Positions 50,329 through 58,034 of a stretch of DNA of 64,000 bases are shown one piece after another. Every line of letters starts with the position of its first letter. Position 1 is the stretch's first letter. The translations under genes and the position numbers were made by a program. The notes under the pieces are model-generated. The model saw only the letters and a list, made by a program, of their open reading frames with translations. It did no database searches and was not told where the DNA came from. Location of the stretch: NCBI RefSeq assembly GCF_041435195.1, contig NZ_CP108106.1:6301501-6365500 (forward strand). Reading direction: 5' to 3'. The DNA comes from Streptomyces sp. NBC_00224. Lineage in GTDB: Bacteria; Actinomycetota; Actinomycetes; Streptomycetales; Streptomycetaceae.

Positions 50329-51255
50329 GTGCTGGGTCCCGTGATCCTCGCCGCGTCGCGCAGCGACAAGATGCGCCGTTTCATCTCGGCCGCACCCGGC
50401 ACCAAGCAGGTCGTCGACCGGTTCATCGCCGGGGAGACGGTCGAGCAGGTCGTGCCGATCGTCAAGGACGCCGCGGGCAGGGGCCTGGAGGTCACCCTGG
50501 ACGTGGTGGGCGAGGACATCACCACCGTGGAGCAGTCGTACGCCGCGCGCGACGCCTACCTCCAGCTCATCGAGCGCCTCAAGGACCTGGACCTCGGCAC
50601 CCGCGCCGAGATGTCCGTCAAGCTCTCCATGTTCGGCCAGGCGCTGGAAGGCGGCCACGAGCTCGCTCTCGCCAACGTCCGCCCGGTCGTCGAGGCCGCC
50701 GCGGCCATCGGCACCACGGTCACCCTGGACGCCGAGGACCACACCACCCTCGACTCGATGTTCGCCATCCACGAGGAGCTGCGGAAGGACTTCCCGCAGA
50801 CCGGCTGCGTCATCCAGGCGTACCTCTTCCGCACCGAGGACGACGCCCGCCGCCTGGCCGCCGCCGGCAGCCGGGTCCGGATCGTGAAGGGCGCCTACAA
50901 GGAGCCCGCCTCGGTCGCGTACCAGGACAAGGGCGAGATCGACAAGGCGTACGTCCGCATCCTCAAGATCCTGATGGACGGCGAGGGCTACCCGATGATC
51001 GGGTCGCACGACCCGCGCCTGATAGCCATCACCCAGGAGCTCGCGCGGCGCGCCGGGCGCAAACTGGACGAGTACGAGTTCCAGATGCTGTACGGCATCC
51101 GCAGCGACGAGCACGTCCGGCTCGCGGCCGAGGGCCACCGGATGCGCGTCTACACGGCGTACGGCACGGACTGGTACGGCTACTTCATGCGCCGCCTGGC
51201 GGAGAAGCCCGCCAACCTGCTCTTCTTCGCCCGCTCCATCCTCACCAAGGGCTGA
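50329..51255 (+). CDS. pruB: Proline dehydrogenase (monofunctional)
   Basis: FAD-dependent membrane-associated enzyme oxidising proline to P5C, 308 aa. TIM-barrel PRODH motifs: VSVKLSMFGQAL-type segment (AEMSVKLSMFGQ), VTLDAEDHTTLDSMFAIHEEL, RIVKGAYKEPASVAY (FAD-contacting Lys) and FQMLYGIRSDEHVRLAAEGHRMRVYTAYGTDWYGYFMRRLAEKP (substrate Arg residues and C-terminal helix). GTG 50329 has a perfect GGAGGT at 50318-50323; an earlier in-frame ATG at 50269 lacks one. pruA follows 34 bp later, so intermediates can be channelled. Confidence 0.96.
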   Translation: MLGPVILAASRSDKMRRFISAAPGTKQVVDRFIAGETVEQVVPIVKDAAGRGLEVTLDVVGEDITTVEQSYAARDAYLQLIERLKDLDLGTRAEMSVKLSMFGQALEGGHELALANVRPVVEAAAAIGTTVTLDAEDHTTLDSMFAIHEELRKDFPQTGCVIQAYLFRTEDDARRLAAAGSRVRIVKGAYKEPASVAYQDKGEIDKAYVRILKILMDGEGYPMIGSHDPRLIAITQELARRAGRKLDEYEFQMLYGIRSDEHVRLAAEGHRMRVYTAYGTDWYGYFMRRLAEKPANLLFFARSILTKG

Positions 51256-51289
51256 GCCCACCACCCCTCATCAAGGAGTTCAGAGACTC

Positions 51290-52921
51290 ATGGACGCTGT
51301 AACCCAGGTCCCCACTCCCGTCAACGAGCCGGTGCACGGCTACGCCCCCGGTTCCCCGGAGCGCGCGCGCCTGGAGGCCAAGCTCAAGGAGCTGGCCGAG
51401 AACCCGATCGAGCTGCCGATGACCATCGGCGGCGAGAAGCGGATGGGCGGCGGCGAGCGCTTCGACGTCGTGCAGCCGCACAACCACAAGGCCGTCATCG
51501 GCACGTTCGCCAACGCGACGACGCAGGACGCGCAGGACGCGGTCGACGCCGCGCTCGCCGCCGCCCCGGCGTGGCGCGCGATGTCGTTCGACGACCGCGC
51601 CGCGATCATCCTGCGCGCGGCGGAGCTGCTGGCCGGCCCGTGGCGCGAGACGCTGGCCGCGTCCACGATGCTCGGCCAGTCGAAGACCGCCCAGCAGGCC
51701 GAGATCGACACCCCGTGCGAGCTCGTCGACTTCTGGCGCTTCAACGTCCACTATGCCCGCAACCTGCTCGCCGAGCAGCCCCCGGCGAACTCCCCGGGCG
51801 TGTGGAACCGTATGGACCACCGTCCGCTGGAAGGTTTCGTCTACGCGATCACGCCGTTCAACTTCACGGCCATCGCGGGCAACCTGCCGACCGCCCCGGC
51901 CCTGATGGGCAACGTGGTCGTGTGGAAGCCGTCCCCGACCCAGACCCACGCCGCCGTGCTGCTGATGCAGCTCCTGGAGGAGGCCGGTCTGCCCAAGGGC
52001 GTCATCAACCTGGTGACCGGTGACGGCCTGGCCGTCTCCGAGGTCGCGCTGAACCACCGCGACCTGGCGGGCATCCACTTCACGGGTTCGACCAAGACCT
52101 TCCAGCACCTGTGGAAGACGGTCGGCACCAACATCGAGAAGTACCGCACCTACCCGCGTCTGGTCGGCGAGACCGGCGGCAAGGACTTCGTCGTCGCGCA
52201 CCCCAGCGCCGACCGCGCGGTCCTGAAGACCGCCCTGACCCGTGGCTCCTTCGAGTTCCAGGGCCAGAAGTGCTCGGCCTCCTCGCGTGCGTACGTCCCG
52301 GCGTCGATCTGGAACGACGGCTTCAAGGAGGAGTTCGCGGCCGAGGTCGACGGCATCACCATGGGTGACGTCACCGACCTGTCGAACTTCATCGGCGCCG
52401 TCATCGACGAGCGCTCCTTCGCCAAGAACAAGGCCGCGATCGACCGCGCGAAGGCCGACGCCTCCTGCACGATCGTCGCCGGCGGCACCTACGACGACTC
52501 GGTCGGCTACTTCGTCCGCCCGACCGTCATCGAGTGCAGCGACCCCGAGAACGAGGTCTTCACGACCGAGTACTTCGGTCCGATCCTGGCGATCCACGTC
52601 TACGAGGACGCCGAGTACGACGCGATGTTGGAGCAGATGGAGTCGGTCTCCGACTACGCCCTCACCGGCGCCGTCATCTCGGGCGACCGCGCGGCGGCCG
52701 CGTACACGATGGACAAGCTCCGCTACGCGGCGGGCAACTTCTACATCAACGACAAGTCGACCGGCGCCGTCGTCGGCCAGCAGCCCTTCGGTGGCGGCCG
52801 CGCCTCGGGCACCAACGACAAGGCGGGCGCCCCCCAGAACCTGATGCGCTGGACGCTGACCCGCGCCATCAAGGAGACCCTGGTCCCGCCGACCGACTAC
52901 ACGTACCCCCACATGGGCTGA
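51290..52921 (+). CDS. pruA: L-glutamate gamma-semialdehyde (P5C) dehydrogenase
   Basis: 543 aa aldehyde dehydrogenase converting P5C to glutamate, completing proline use. Catalytic Cys328 is in FEFQGQKCSASSRAYV; the general-base Glu region is VGETGGKDFVVAHPSADR; GSTKTFQHLWKT is the NAD loop. The C-terminus QQPFGGGRASGTNDKAGAPQNLMRWTLTRAIKETLVP is diagnostic of the P5CDH1 branch. AAGGAG precedes the ATG. A 17-bp hairpin terminator follows. Confidence 0.97.
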   Translation: MDAVTQVPTPVNEPVHGYAPGSPERARLEAKLKELAENPIELPMTIGGEKRMGGGERFDVVQPHNHKAVIGTFANATTQDAQDAVDAALAAAPAWRAMSFDDRAAIILRAAELLAGPWRETLAASTMLGQSKTAQQAEIDTPCELVDFWRFNVHYARNLLAEQPPANSPGVWNRMDHRPLEGFVYAITPFNFTAIAGNLPTAPALMGNVVVWKPSPTQTHAAVLLMQLLEEAGLPKGVINLVTGDGLAVSEVALNHRDLAGIHFTGSTKTFQHLWKTVGTNIEKYRTYPRLVGETGGKDFVVAHPSADRAVLKTALTRGSFEFQGQKCSASSRAYVPASIWNDGFKEEFAAEVDGITMGDVTDLSNFIGAVIDERSFAKNKAAIDRAKADASCTIVAGGTYDDSVGYFVRPTVIECSDPENEVFTTEYFGPILAIHVYEDAEYDAMLEQMESVSDYALTGAVISGDRAAAAYTMDKLRYAAGNFYINDKSTGAVVGQQPFGGGRASGTNDKAGAPQNLMRWTLTRAIKETLVPPTDYTYPHMG

Positions 52922-52941
52922 CGCGCAGTCACCTTTGAACC

Positions 52942-52981
52942 CCGCCCCCGTCCTTGGTCCCCCAACCGAGGACGGGGGCGG
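52942..52981. terminator. Bidirectional terminator between pruA and the hydrolase gene
   Basis: CCGCCCCCGTCCT (52942-52954) pairs with AGGACGGGGGCGG (52969-52981), and inner bases extend the stem to about 17 bp with a 6-nt loop. It sits between convergent genes and could serve both. Confidence 0.85.
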
Positions 52982-53007
52982 TTTCCATTTCCCGGCTCCC
53001 GGGCCCC

Positions 53008-53874
53008 TCACAGCTTCCGTACGAGGAAGTCGTCGATCAGTGAGGCGATCTGGGCCGCGTGGGTCTCCAGGGCGAAGTGGCCGGTGGGCAGGAGGTGGAT
53101 CTCCGCCTCGGGCAGGTCGCGGAGGAAGGCGAGCGCCCCGGCCGGGACGAAGATCTCGTCGTGGGCGCCCCAGGTCGCCAGGAGTGGCACCCCGCTGGTG
53201 CGGAAGTACTCCTGGAAGGCCGGGTAGAGGTCGAAGTTGGAGCCGTAGTCGGCCATCAGGTCGAGCTGGATGGCGTCCTGGCCCTCGCGCGCCATGAGCG
53301 CCGCGTCGTAGTGGTACGCGTCCGGGCTGACCAGCGAGGGGTCCGGAAGGCCGTGCAGATACTGCCACTTGATGCCCTCCAGGGAGCGGATCTCCCGCAC
53401 GGGCGCCTCGGTCTCGGGTGTGCGCCCGGCGATCAGGGCGAGCGGCGCGTCCCAGGCCTCGCCCAGGCCCTCGGTGTACGCGTTGCCGTTCTGCGTGACG
53501 ATCGCCGTGATGCGCTCGGGGTGTGCGAGGGCGAGCCGCAGCCCGATGGGGGCGCCGTAGTCCTGGATGTAGAGCGCGAACCGGGTGAGGCCGAGCTGTT
53601 CGGTGAACTCCTGTGTCAGGGCGGCCAGGTTGGCGAAGGTGTACGTGAACTCGTCGGCCGACGGCGCCGAGGAGTAGCCGAAGCCGAGGTGGTCCGGGGC
53701 GATCACGTGGTAGCGCGCGGCCAGCCGGGGGATCAGGTCGCGGAACATGTGGGAGCTGGTGGGGAAGCCGTGCAGGAGCAGCAGGGTGGGGGCGTCGGGC
53801 GACCCCGCCTCCCGGTAGAAGATCTCCTGGCCGCCGACGACCGCCGTCCGGTAGTGGATCCGCTCCGCGCTCAT
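53008..53874 (-). CDS. Alpha/beta hydrolase, haloalkane dehalogenase/epoxide hydrolase-like
   Basis: 288 aa. LLLLHGFPTSSHMFRDLIPRLAARYHVIAPDHLGFGYSS holds the oxyanion HGFP and strand; the nucleophile is Asp105 in ALYIQDYGAPIG, i.e. Asp rather than Ser, which fits the epoxide hydrolase/haloalkane dehalogenase branch; TWGAHDEIFV gives the acid and LLPTGHFALETH the His. Substrate unknown. The ribosome site GAGGGG (6 nt before the ATG) lies inside one arm of a 96-bp inverted repeat (53875-53970) that could sequester it in the mRNA. Confidence 0.9.
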   Translation of the reverse strand: MSAERIHYRTAVVGGQEIFYREAGSPDAPTLLLLHGFPTSSHMFRDLIPRLAARYHVIAPDHLGFGYSSAPSADEFTYTFANLAALTQEFTEQLGLTRFALYIQDYGAPIGLRLALAHPERITAIVTQNGNAYTEGLGEAWDAPLALIAGRTPETEAPVREIRSLEGIKWQYLHGLPDPSLVSPDAYHYDAALMAREGQDAIQLDLMADYGSNFDLYPAFQEYFRTSGVPLLATWGAHDEIFVPAGALAFLRDLPEAEIHLLPTGHFALETHAAQIASLIDDFLVRKL

Positions 53875-53970
53875 ATCTAACCCCTCATACCCGCTTGACC
53901 GGTTGTCTTGGTGTGCGAGCAGCCAACCATGGGCTGGGCTAACCAGTCAAGTGCAGTAGAGGGGTTAGAT
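53875..53970. repeat. 96-bp two-tier inverted repeat at the hydrolase promoter
   Basis: Outer arms ATCTAACCCCTC (53875-53886) and GAGGGGTTAGAT (53959-53970) are perfect complements. After a 7-bp unmatched step on both sides, inner arms CTTGACCGGTT (53894-53904) and AACCAGTCAAG (53941-53951) match at 10 of 11. Core is 36 bp. The outer arm next to the gene carries its ribosome site. Each inner arm includes a TTGAC -35-like box, one on each strand. Could be paired operators, an mRNA structure, or a tiny mobile relic. Confidence 0.75.
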
Positions 53971-53971
53971 G

Positions 53972-53999
53972 TGAGGGGTGAGGGGTGAGGGGTGAGGGG
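53972..53999. repeat. Heptamer tandem repeat TGAGGGG, four copies
   Basis: TGAGGGG repeats four times without interruption and ends at the stop codon of the nitroreductase gene. A related CCCCTCA heptamer also occurs at 53881-53887, inside the adjacent inverted repeat. Confidence 0.9.
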
Positions 54000-54704
54000 T
54001 CAGAACTCCACCAGTACCTGCTCCAGTGACTTCCGTACGAGATCGGGGACTTCGCAGCCCTCGGCCGGGTAGCCGACCGGGATCACCGCGAACGCCTTCT
54101 CGTTCACGGGGCGGCCGAGCACCTCGCGCAGGAACCGCATCGGGCTCGGTGTGTGGACGAGTGCGGCCAGACCGCTCTGGTGGAGGGCGCTCAGGAGCAT
54201 CCCGACCGCGATCCCCACCGACTCGTCCACGTAGTAGTGCTTGTGCTTGGTGCCGTCCTCGGCCAGCCAGTACCGCTGCTCGAAGACCACGATCAGGGCC
54301 GGGGCGTCGGTGAGGTGGCTCTTCACGGCGTCCGTGCCCAGCGGGCGCAGCGCCGCCAGCCACTCCTCGCCGAGGCGCCCGTCGTAGGAGACGCGCTCCT
54401 CGTGCTCGGCCGCCTCCCGTATCCGCCGCCGCACCTCCTGGTCGCGTACGAGCACGAAGGTCCAGGGCTGCTGGTGCGCGCCCGAGGGGGCGGTCGCCGC
54501 GCAGGCGACGGCGTCCCGGACCGCCTGCTCCGGGACCGGGTCGGGGGAGAACTGCCGTACCGTACGGCGCCGGTGCATCGTGTCGCGCAGTGCCGCCGCC
54601 CGCTCAAGGGACTCGGCGGCGGGCATCCGGGCGGGGTTGTAGGGGACCGGGCGGTAGGGCTCGCCGTGGGTCGGGGTCCACTGCTGCTGTGTCGACGGTG
54701 ACAT
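54000..54704 (-). CDS. Nitroreductase family flavoprotein
   Basis: 234 aa FMN-dependent oxidoreductase. RDTMHRRRTVRQFSPDPVPEQAVRDAVACAATAPSGAHQQPWTFVLVRD is the canonical FMN-binding N-terminus (RRSxRxF and APSGxxxQPW), SVGIAVGMLLSALHQSGLAALVHTPSP the central helix, and EKAFAVIPVGYPAEGCEVP the C-terminal segment. The pattern is nearest to the iodotyrosine-deiodinase/BluB-like branch, so substrates may be aromatic rather than nitro compounds (inference). The stop abuts a heptamer tandem repeat. Divergent from the acetyltransferase gene, 66 bp apart. Confidence 0.9.
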   Translation of the reverse strand: MSPSTQQQWTPTHGEPYRPVPYNPARMPAAESLERAAALRDTMHRRRTVRQFSPDPVPEQAVRDAVACAATAPSGAHQQPWTFVLVRDQEVRRRIREAAEHEERVSYDGRLGEEWLAALRPLGTDAVKSHLTDAPALIVVFEQRYWLAEDGTKHKHYYVDESVGIAVGMLLSALHQSGLAALVHTPSPMRFLREVLGRPVNEKAFAVIPVGYPAEGCEVPDLVRKSLEQVLVEF

Positions 54705-54770
54705 GGAAGCGAGTCTGGAGCAGTCGCGCCCGGCGCGGAAGAACGCGAAGCGGCCTGCCACAGTGGGCGC

Positions 54771-55313
54771 ATGACTGAGTCTCAGCACACCGCGCACACC
54801 TCGCAGCTCGGCCCGGACGGCCTGCCGAGAATCCGCGAACTGCTCGACACCGCCTTCGGCGGGGACTTCAGCGACGAGGACTGGGACCACGGGCTCGGCG
54901 GGGTCCACTCGTTCCTGGACGACGAGAAGGGGATCGCCGCGCACGGCAGCGTGATCATGCGCCGGGTGCTGCACGGCGGCCGGTCCTACCGGGTCGGCTA
55001 CGTCGAGGCCGTCGCCGTGCGCGAGGACCGGCGCCGCCAGGGGCTCGGCGGGCGGGTGATGGCCGCCCTGGAGCACGTGATCGACGAGGCGTACGAGTTC
55101 GGCGCGCTCTCCGCCTCCGACGAGGGCGCCGCGCTCTACCGGGCGCGCGGCTGGCAGGTCTGGCCCGGGCGGATCGAGGTGCTGAGCCCGGACGGGGTGG
55201 TGCGCCTCGCCGACGAGGAGGGCACCACCTACGTCCGCCCGGCCGCGGGCGGGCCGCTGCCAGACCCCGCGCGGCCGCTGGTCTTCGACTGGCGCGACGG
55301 CGACGTGCTGTAA
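54771..55313 (+). CDS. GNAT acetyltransferase resembling AAC(2')-I
   Basis: 180 aa. The sequence follows the AAC(2')-I plan known from mycobacteria over its whole length: AFGGDFSDEDWDHGLGGVHSFL near residue 28, IAAHGSVIMRRVLHGGRSYRVGYVEAVAVREDRRRQGLGGRVMAALEHVI (acetyl-CoA loop RRQGLGG), YEFGALSASDEGAALYRARGWQVWPGRIEVLSPDG, DDE-like DEEGTTYVRP and the ending FDWRDGDVL. AAC(2')-Ic is 181 aa and ends CDWRAGDVW as I recall. Chromosomal AAC(2') genes in mycobacteria may act on cell-wall or small amine substrates, so resistance is not implied. Divergent from the nitroreductase; convergent with the epimerase. Confidence 0.8.
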   Translation: MTESQHTAHTSQLGPDGLPRIRELLDTAFGGDFSDEDWDHGLGGVHSFLDDEKGIAAHGSVIMRRVLHGGRSYRVGYVEAVAVREDRRRQGLGGRVMAALEHVIDEAYEFGALSASDEGAALYRARGWQVWPGRIEVLSPDGVVRLADEEGTTYVRPAAGGPLPDPARPLVFDWRDGDVL

Positions 55314-55369
55314 CGCCGTTACAGACCCGCCGTTACAGACCCGCCGTTGCAGACCGGCCGTTGCGGACC
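55314..55369. repeat. 14-bp tandem repeat, four units
   Basis: CGCCGTTACAGACC is repeated exactly at 55314-55327 and 55328-55341, then diverges to CGCCGTTGCAGACC (55342-55355) and GGCCGTTGCGGACC (55356-55369). The array fills the gap between two convergent genes and ends at the epimerase stop. The graded divergence suggests growth from one end. Confidence 0.9.
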
Positions 55370-56217
55370 TACAGGACGCCCGCGTCCCGTGCCGTCCACA
55401 CCGACGGGTACAGCGGGCGGAAGCCCAGCTCGTCGCGGATCCGCAGGGTCGACACGATCGTGTAGAACGGGTCCGGGTCGGTGCGCTGCGCCAGCTCCGG
55501 CGGTACCTCGATCCCGTTGAGCTGGTGCAGCTCGACCGCCGTCACCGGGCTGTCGTCCGCGATGTTGTACTTGCGGCCCGCCACCCCCGGCGCGTACAGC
55601 AGCCGCATCAGACCCTGCGCCACGTCCGCGTGGTGCACCATCGGCAGCCGCTGGGCCGCGGCCCACTGCCCCGCCCAGTGCACCGAATAGGCCAGGTGCG
55701 GATCGCCCTCGCCGTAGACGAAGGCGAGCGCGCCCACGCGTACGTCCAGACCGTGCTCGCGGTGGAGGGCGAACAGGCCCTCCTCGGCGGCCGCCTTGGA
55801 CTCCGCGTACGTCCCCCACAGCGGGCCGCCGGGCAGCGGCTCGTCGTCCTCGGTCAGCGGCCGCCCGCGCCCCAGCCCGTACGCCAGGTTCGACGACACC
55901 TGCACGAACCGGCTCACCCGTGCCTCCAGCGCCGCCCGGCCCAGCGCGAGCGCCGCGTCGCGGTTGACCGCGCGGTTCTCCTCGTCCGTCACATCGCGGT
56001 ACGCCACCGCGAGGTTCACCACCGCGTCCACCCCGGCCAGCGCCTTGGTCACGGACTCCTCGTTCCGTACGTCGCCGACCACCACCTCATGGGCGCCGAG
56101 GGCGGCACCGCGCGCCTCGTCGCGCACCAGGACCCGCACCACGTCGGCCCGCTGGACCAGCCTCGGCACGAACCTACGGCCGACCTCGCCCGTCGCCCCC
56201 GTCACCAGAATCCGCAT
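55369..56217 (-). CDS. NAD-dependent epimerase/dehydratase (extended SDR)
   Basis: 282 aa. MRILVTGATGEVGRRFVPRL carries TGATGEVG for the cofactor; VVNLAVAYRDVT, Ser-Ser in FVQVSSNLAYG and YAESKAAAE (Tyr, Lys) are the extended-SDR active site; the C-terminal part binds the substrate, possibly a nucleotide sugar. ATG 56217 is preferred to the adjacent ATG 56220 because AGGAG is 6 nt upstream of it. Divergent from an XRE/MmyB-like regulator, with a perfect 10+10 bp palindrome between them: a regulator-SDR pairing seen repeatedly in actinobacteria. Confidence 0.88.
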   Translation of the reverse strand: MRILVTGATGEVGRRFVPRLVQRADVVRVLVRDEARGAALGAHEVVVGDVRNEESVTKALAGVDAVVNLAVAYRDVTDEENRAVNRDAALALGRAALEARVSRFVQVSSNLAYGLGRGRPLTEDDEPLPGGPLWGTYAESKAAAEEGLFALHREHGLDVRVGALAFVYGEGDPHLAYSVHWAGQWAAAQRLPMVHHADVAQGLMRLLYAPGVAGRKYNIADDSPVTAVELHQLNGIEVPPELAQRTDPDPFYTIVSTLRIRDELGFRPLYPSVWTARDAGVL

Positions 56218-56285
56218 CATCCGCTCCTCTCGGTTGCCTGGCCCAAGCCTGGCGCCAAGTGGCCGACGGCGGGAGGGACGTCCCC

Positions 56286-56310
56286 ATCCAGGGAGCGGGA
56301 CTCCCTGGAT
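56286..56310. promoter_or_regulatory. Operator between epimerase and XRE regulator
   Basis: ATCCAGGGAG (56286-56295) and CTCCCTGGAT (56301-56310) are perfect inverted repeats with a 5-bp centre CGGGA. It lies 69 bp from the epimerase start and 25 bp before the regulator start. A -10-like GGATAC overlaps its right arm, so binding would block the regulator promoter. Confidence 0.75.
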
Positions 56311-56334
56311 ACCCGCCGCGGCCACCGTCATGCT

Positions 56335-57174
56335 GTGGACGTGGACAGAGAAGAACTCGCGGACTTCCTGCGGCACTGCCGGGCCCGTCTCGAACCGTCG
56401 GACGTCGGCCTCGCGGCCGGGCCCCGGCGGCGGACGGCCGGGCTGCGCAGGGAAGAGGTCGCCCAGCTCACCGGGATGTCGGCGGACTACTACACCCGGC
56501 TGGAGCAGGCCCGCGGCTCGCGCCCGTCCCGGCAGATGCTGACCGCGCTGGCGCGGGCGCTGAGGCTCAGCCGGGACGGGCGCGATCACCTCTTCCACCT
56601 CGCCGGCGAGGAGCCGCCGCGCGAGCGGCACGGCTCGGTCCATGTGCGCCCCGGCCTGATGCTGATCCTCGACCGGCTGCACGACGCGCCCGCGCAGGTG
56701 ATGAGCGACTGGGGCGAGGTGCTCGCCCAGAACGCGATGGCGGCCGCCCTGGTCGGCGAGTCCGCATCCGGCCGGAACATCATCCGCGGCTACTTCACCG
56801 AGGCGTCGCTGCGCCGCCTCTTCCCGCCCGAGGACCAGGCCGAGCACGCGCGCAGCCATGTCGCCCAGCTGCGGGCGGTGCTCGCGGCCCGCCCGGACGA
56901 CCCGGAGCCGGCGGCGCTGGTGGCCGAACTGCGCGCGGTCAGCGAGGAGTTCTCGGCGCTCTGGGACGAGCACGAGGTGGAGACGCGGCACGCCAAGGTG
57001 AAGCGGTTCGTCCACCCGGTGGTCGGCCTCCTGGAGCTGGACTGCGAGGTGCTGCTGAGCTCCGGCGAGGGCCAGTTCCTGGTGGTGCACTCGGCCCGCC
57101 CGGGCACGGAGGCACACCAGCGCCTGGAACTGCTGCGGGTGGTGGGCCTCCAGGACCTGACGGTCGGCGGCTGA
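56335..57174 (+). CDS. XRE-family regulator with MmyB-like ligand domain
   Basis: 279 aa. HTH_31: LADFLRHCRARLEPSDVGLAAGPRRRTAGLRREEVAQLTGMSADYYTRLEQARGSRPSRQMLTALARALRLS (residues 6-75), the fixed pattern of this actinobacterial group. The C-terminal MmyB-type domain (LILDRLHDAPAQVMSDWGEVLAQNAMAAAL ... LLELDCEVLLSSGEGQFLVVHSARPGTEAHQRLELLRVVG) is a PAS-like pocket; a crystal structure of a relative held a fatty-acid-like ligand. GTG 56335 or GTG 56341 are both possible starts with no clear ribosome site. Expected to repress the divergent epimerase through the palindrome at 56286-56310. Confidence 0.9.
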   Translation: MDVDREELADFLRHCRARLEPSDVGLAAGPRRRTAGLRREEVAQLTGMSADYYTRLEQARGSRPSRQMLTALARALRLSRDGRDHLFHLAGEEPPRERHGSVHVRPGLMLILDRLHDAPAQVMSDWGEVLAQNAMAAALVGESASGRNIIRGYFTEASLRRLFPPEDQAEHARSHVAQLRAVLAARPDDPEPAALVAELRAVSEEFSALWDEHEVETRHAKVKRFVHPVVGLLELDCEVLLSSGEGQFLVVHSARPGTEAHQRLELLRVVGLQDLTVGG

Positions 57175-57268
57175 CGGACAGCGGCTGACAGATGCCAAAC
57201 AGTGGCTGTCAGGTATCAGATATCAGCCGTGGAGGGCGCGCCGCGAGCCGCCGGCGGCGCACTGGTCC

Positions 57269-57285
57269 ACGCGTCTTCGACGCGT
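57269..57285 (-). terminator. Short hairpin after the DUF1700/DUF2812-like gene
   Basis: ACGCGTC (57269-57275) and GACGCGT (57279-57285) are perfect inverted repeats with a 3-nt loop at the stop codon. On the plus strand, CTGACAG (57185-57191) and CTGTCAG (57206-57212) may end the XRE regulator transcript. Confidence 0.5.
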
Positions 57286-58034
57286 TACGCGTCCTCGACG
57301 CCCTGCGCGACCTCCCGCTTGATGCGCTGCCAGCCGAGGGCCAGGCCCACCGGGGCGGCGACCGCCGCGCCGATCAGCGCCGGGTAGGCCACCGGGTCGC
57401 CGCCGTAGTGGATCGCGGCGGCGGTCACCGTTCCCGAGACGACCGCCGCGGCCACCATCTGCTTGAGCTTTCCCCGGTAGGTGTTGCTGAGGAAGAGCTG
57501 CTTGGCGGGCGGCGCCACCAGCTCGTCGAGCCCGGCCGCGGGCCCGGCGCTCGCGGCCTTCGGGCGCTTGAAGTACATGAAGAACATCCACTGCCCGCAC
57601 GGCTCCCAGCCGTCCGGGGCGAGCCCGGCGGTGACCGATTCGCGCTCGGCCGCGTTGTTCGCGCTCTCGCGCCGGTACTCCCACCGCATCGCCGCCGCCG
57701 GGTCGCGGCGGCAGACGAACCGGCCGAGCCGGTCCAGGCCCTGGACCTCCCAGCCCTGGTCGCCGTAGTGGTTGAGGTGCTTGCGGTCGGTGTAGATGTC
57801 GGCGGTCCACTTCCAGGTCTCCGCCTCCGCGCCCGGCTCCTCGGCCGCCCGGCCCCCCGTGAGCCGGGCCGCGAAGTCCTCCGGCGCGCCGAACTCCTCG
57901 TACGGGTCGGCGGATCCGGACTCCGCCAGATAGCCGCTGAGCTCGGCGACGGTCGCCGCCACCTCGCTCCGCGGCATCCCCGAGGCGCGCAGCTTCCCGG
58001 CGAGATCCCCGAAGTAGTCGTTCTGCTCGCTCAT
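57285..58034 (-). CDS. Membrane protein with HAAS-like and DUF2812-like regions, PadR partner
   Basis: 249 aa. Residues 1-60 (YFGDLAGKLRASGMPRSEVAATVAELSGYLAESGSADPYEEFGAPEDFAARL) form a HAAS/DUF1700-type three-helix unit usual in proteins beside PadR genes. Residues 75-150 (YTDRKHLNHYGDQGWEVQGLDRLGRFVCRRDPAAAMRWEYRRE) have the GWE...FxxR..p..yrYr pattern of DUF2812. Two C-terminal hydrophobic helices, MVAAAVVSGTVTAAAIHY and ALIGAAVAAPVGLALGW, anchor it. The start overlaps the PadR stop (ATGA), so the two are co-translated and PadR presumably controls both. Function unknown. Confidence 0.8.
   Translation of the reverse strand: MSEQNDYFGDLAGKLRASGMPRSEVAATVAELSGYLAESGSADPYEEFGAPEDFAARLTGGRAAEEPGAEAETWKWTADIYTDRKHLNHYGDQGWEVQGLDRLGRFVCRRDPAAAMRWEYRRESANNAAERESVTAGLAPDGWEPCGQWMFFMYFKRPKAASAGPAAGLDELVAPPAKQLFLSNTYRGKLKQMVAAAVVSGTVTAAAIHYGGDPVAYPALIGAAVAAPVGLALGWQRIKREVAQGVEDA

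Noticed and set aside
53875..53999. A CRISPR-like array from the repeats near the hydrolase.
   Set aside because: The repeats are contiguous heptamers and an inverted pair, with no regular spacers and no cas genes in the window.
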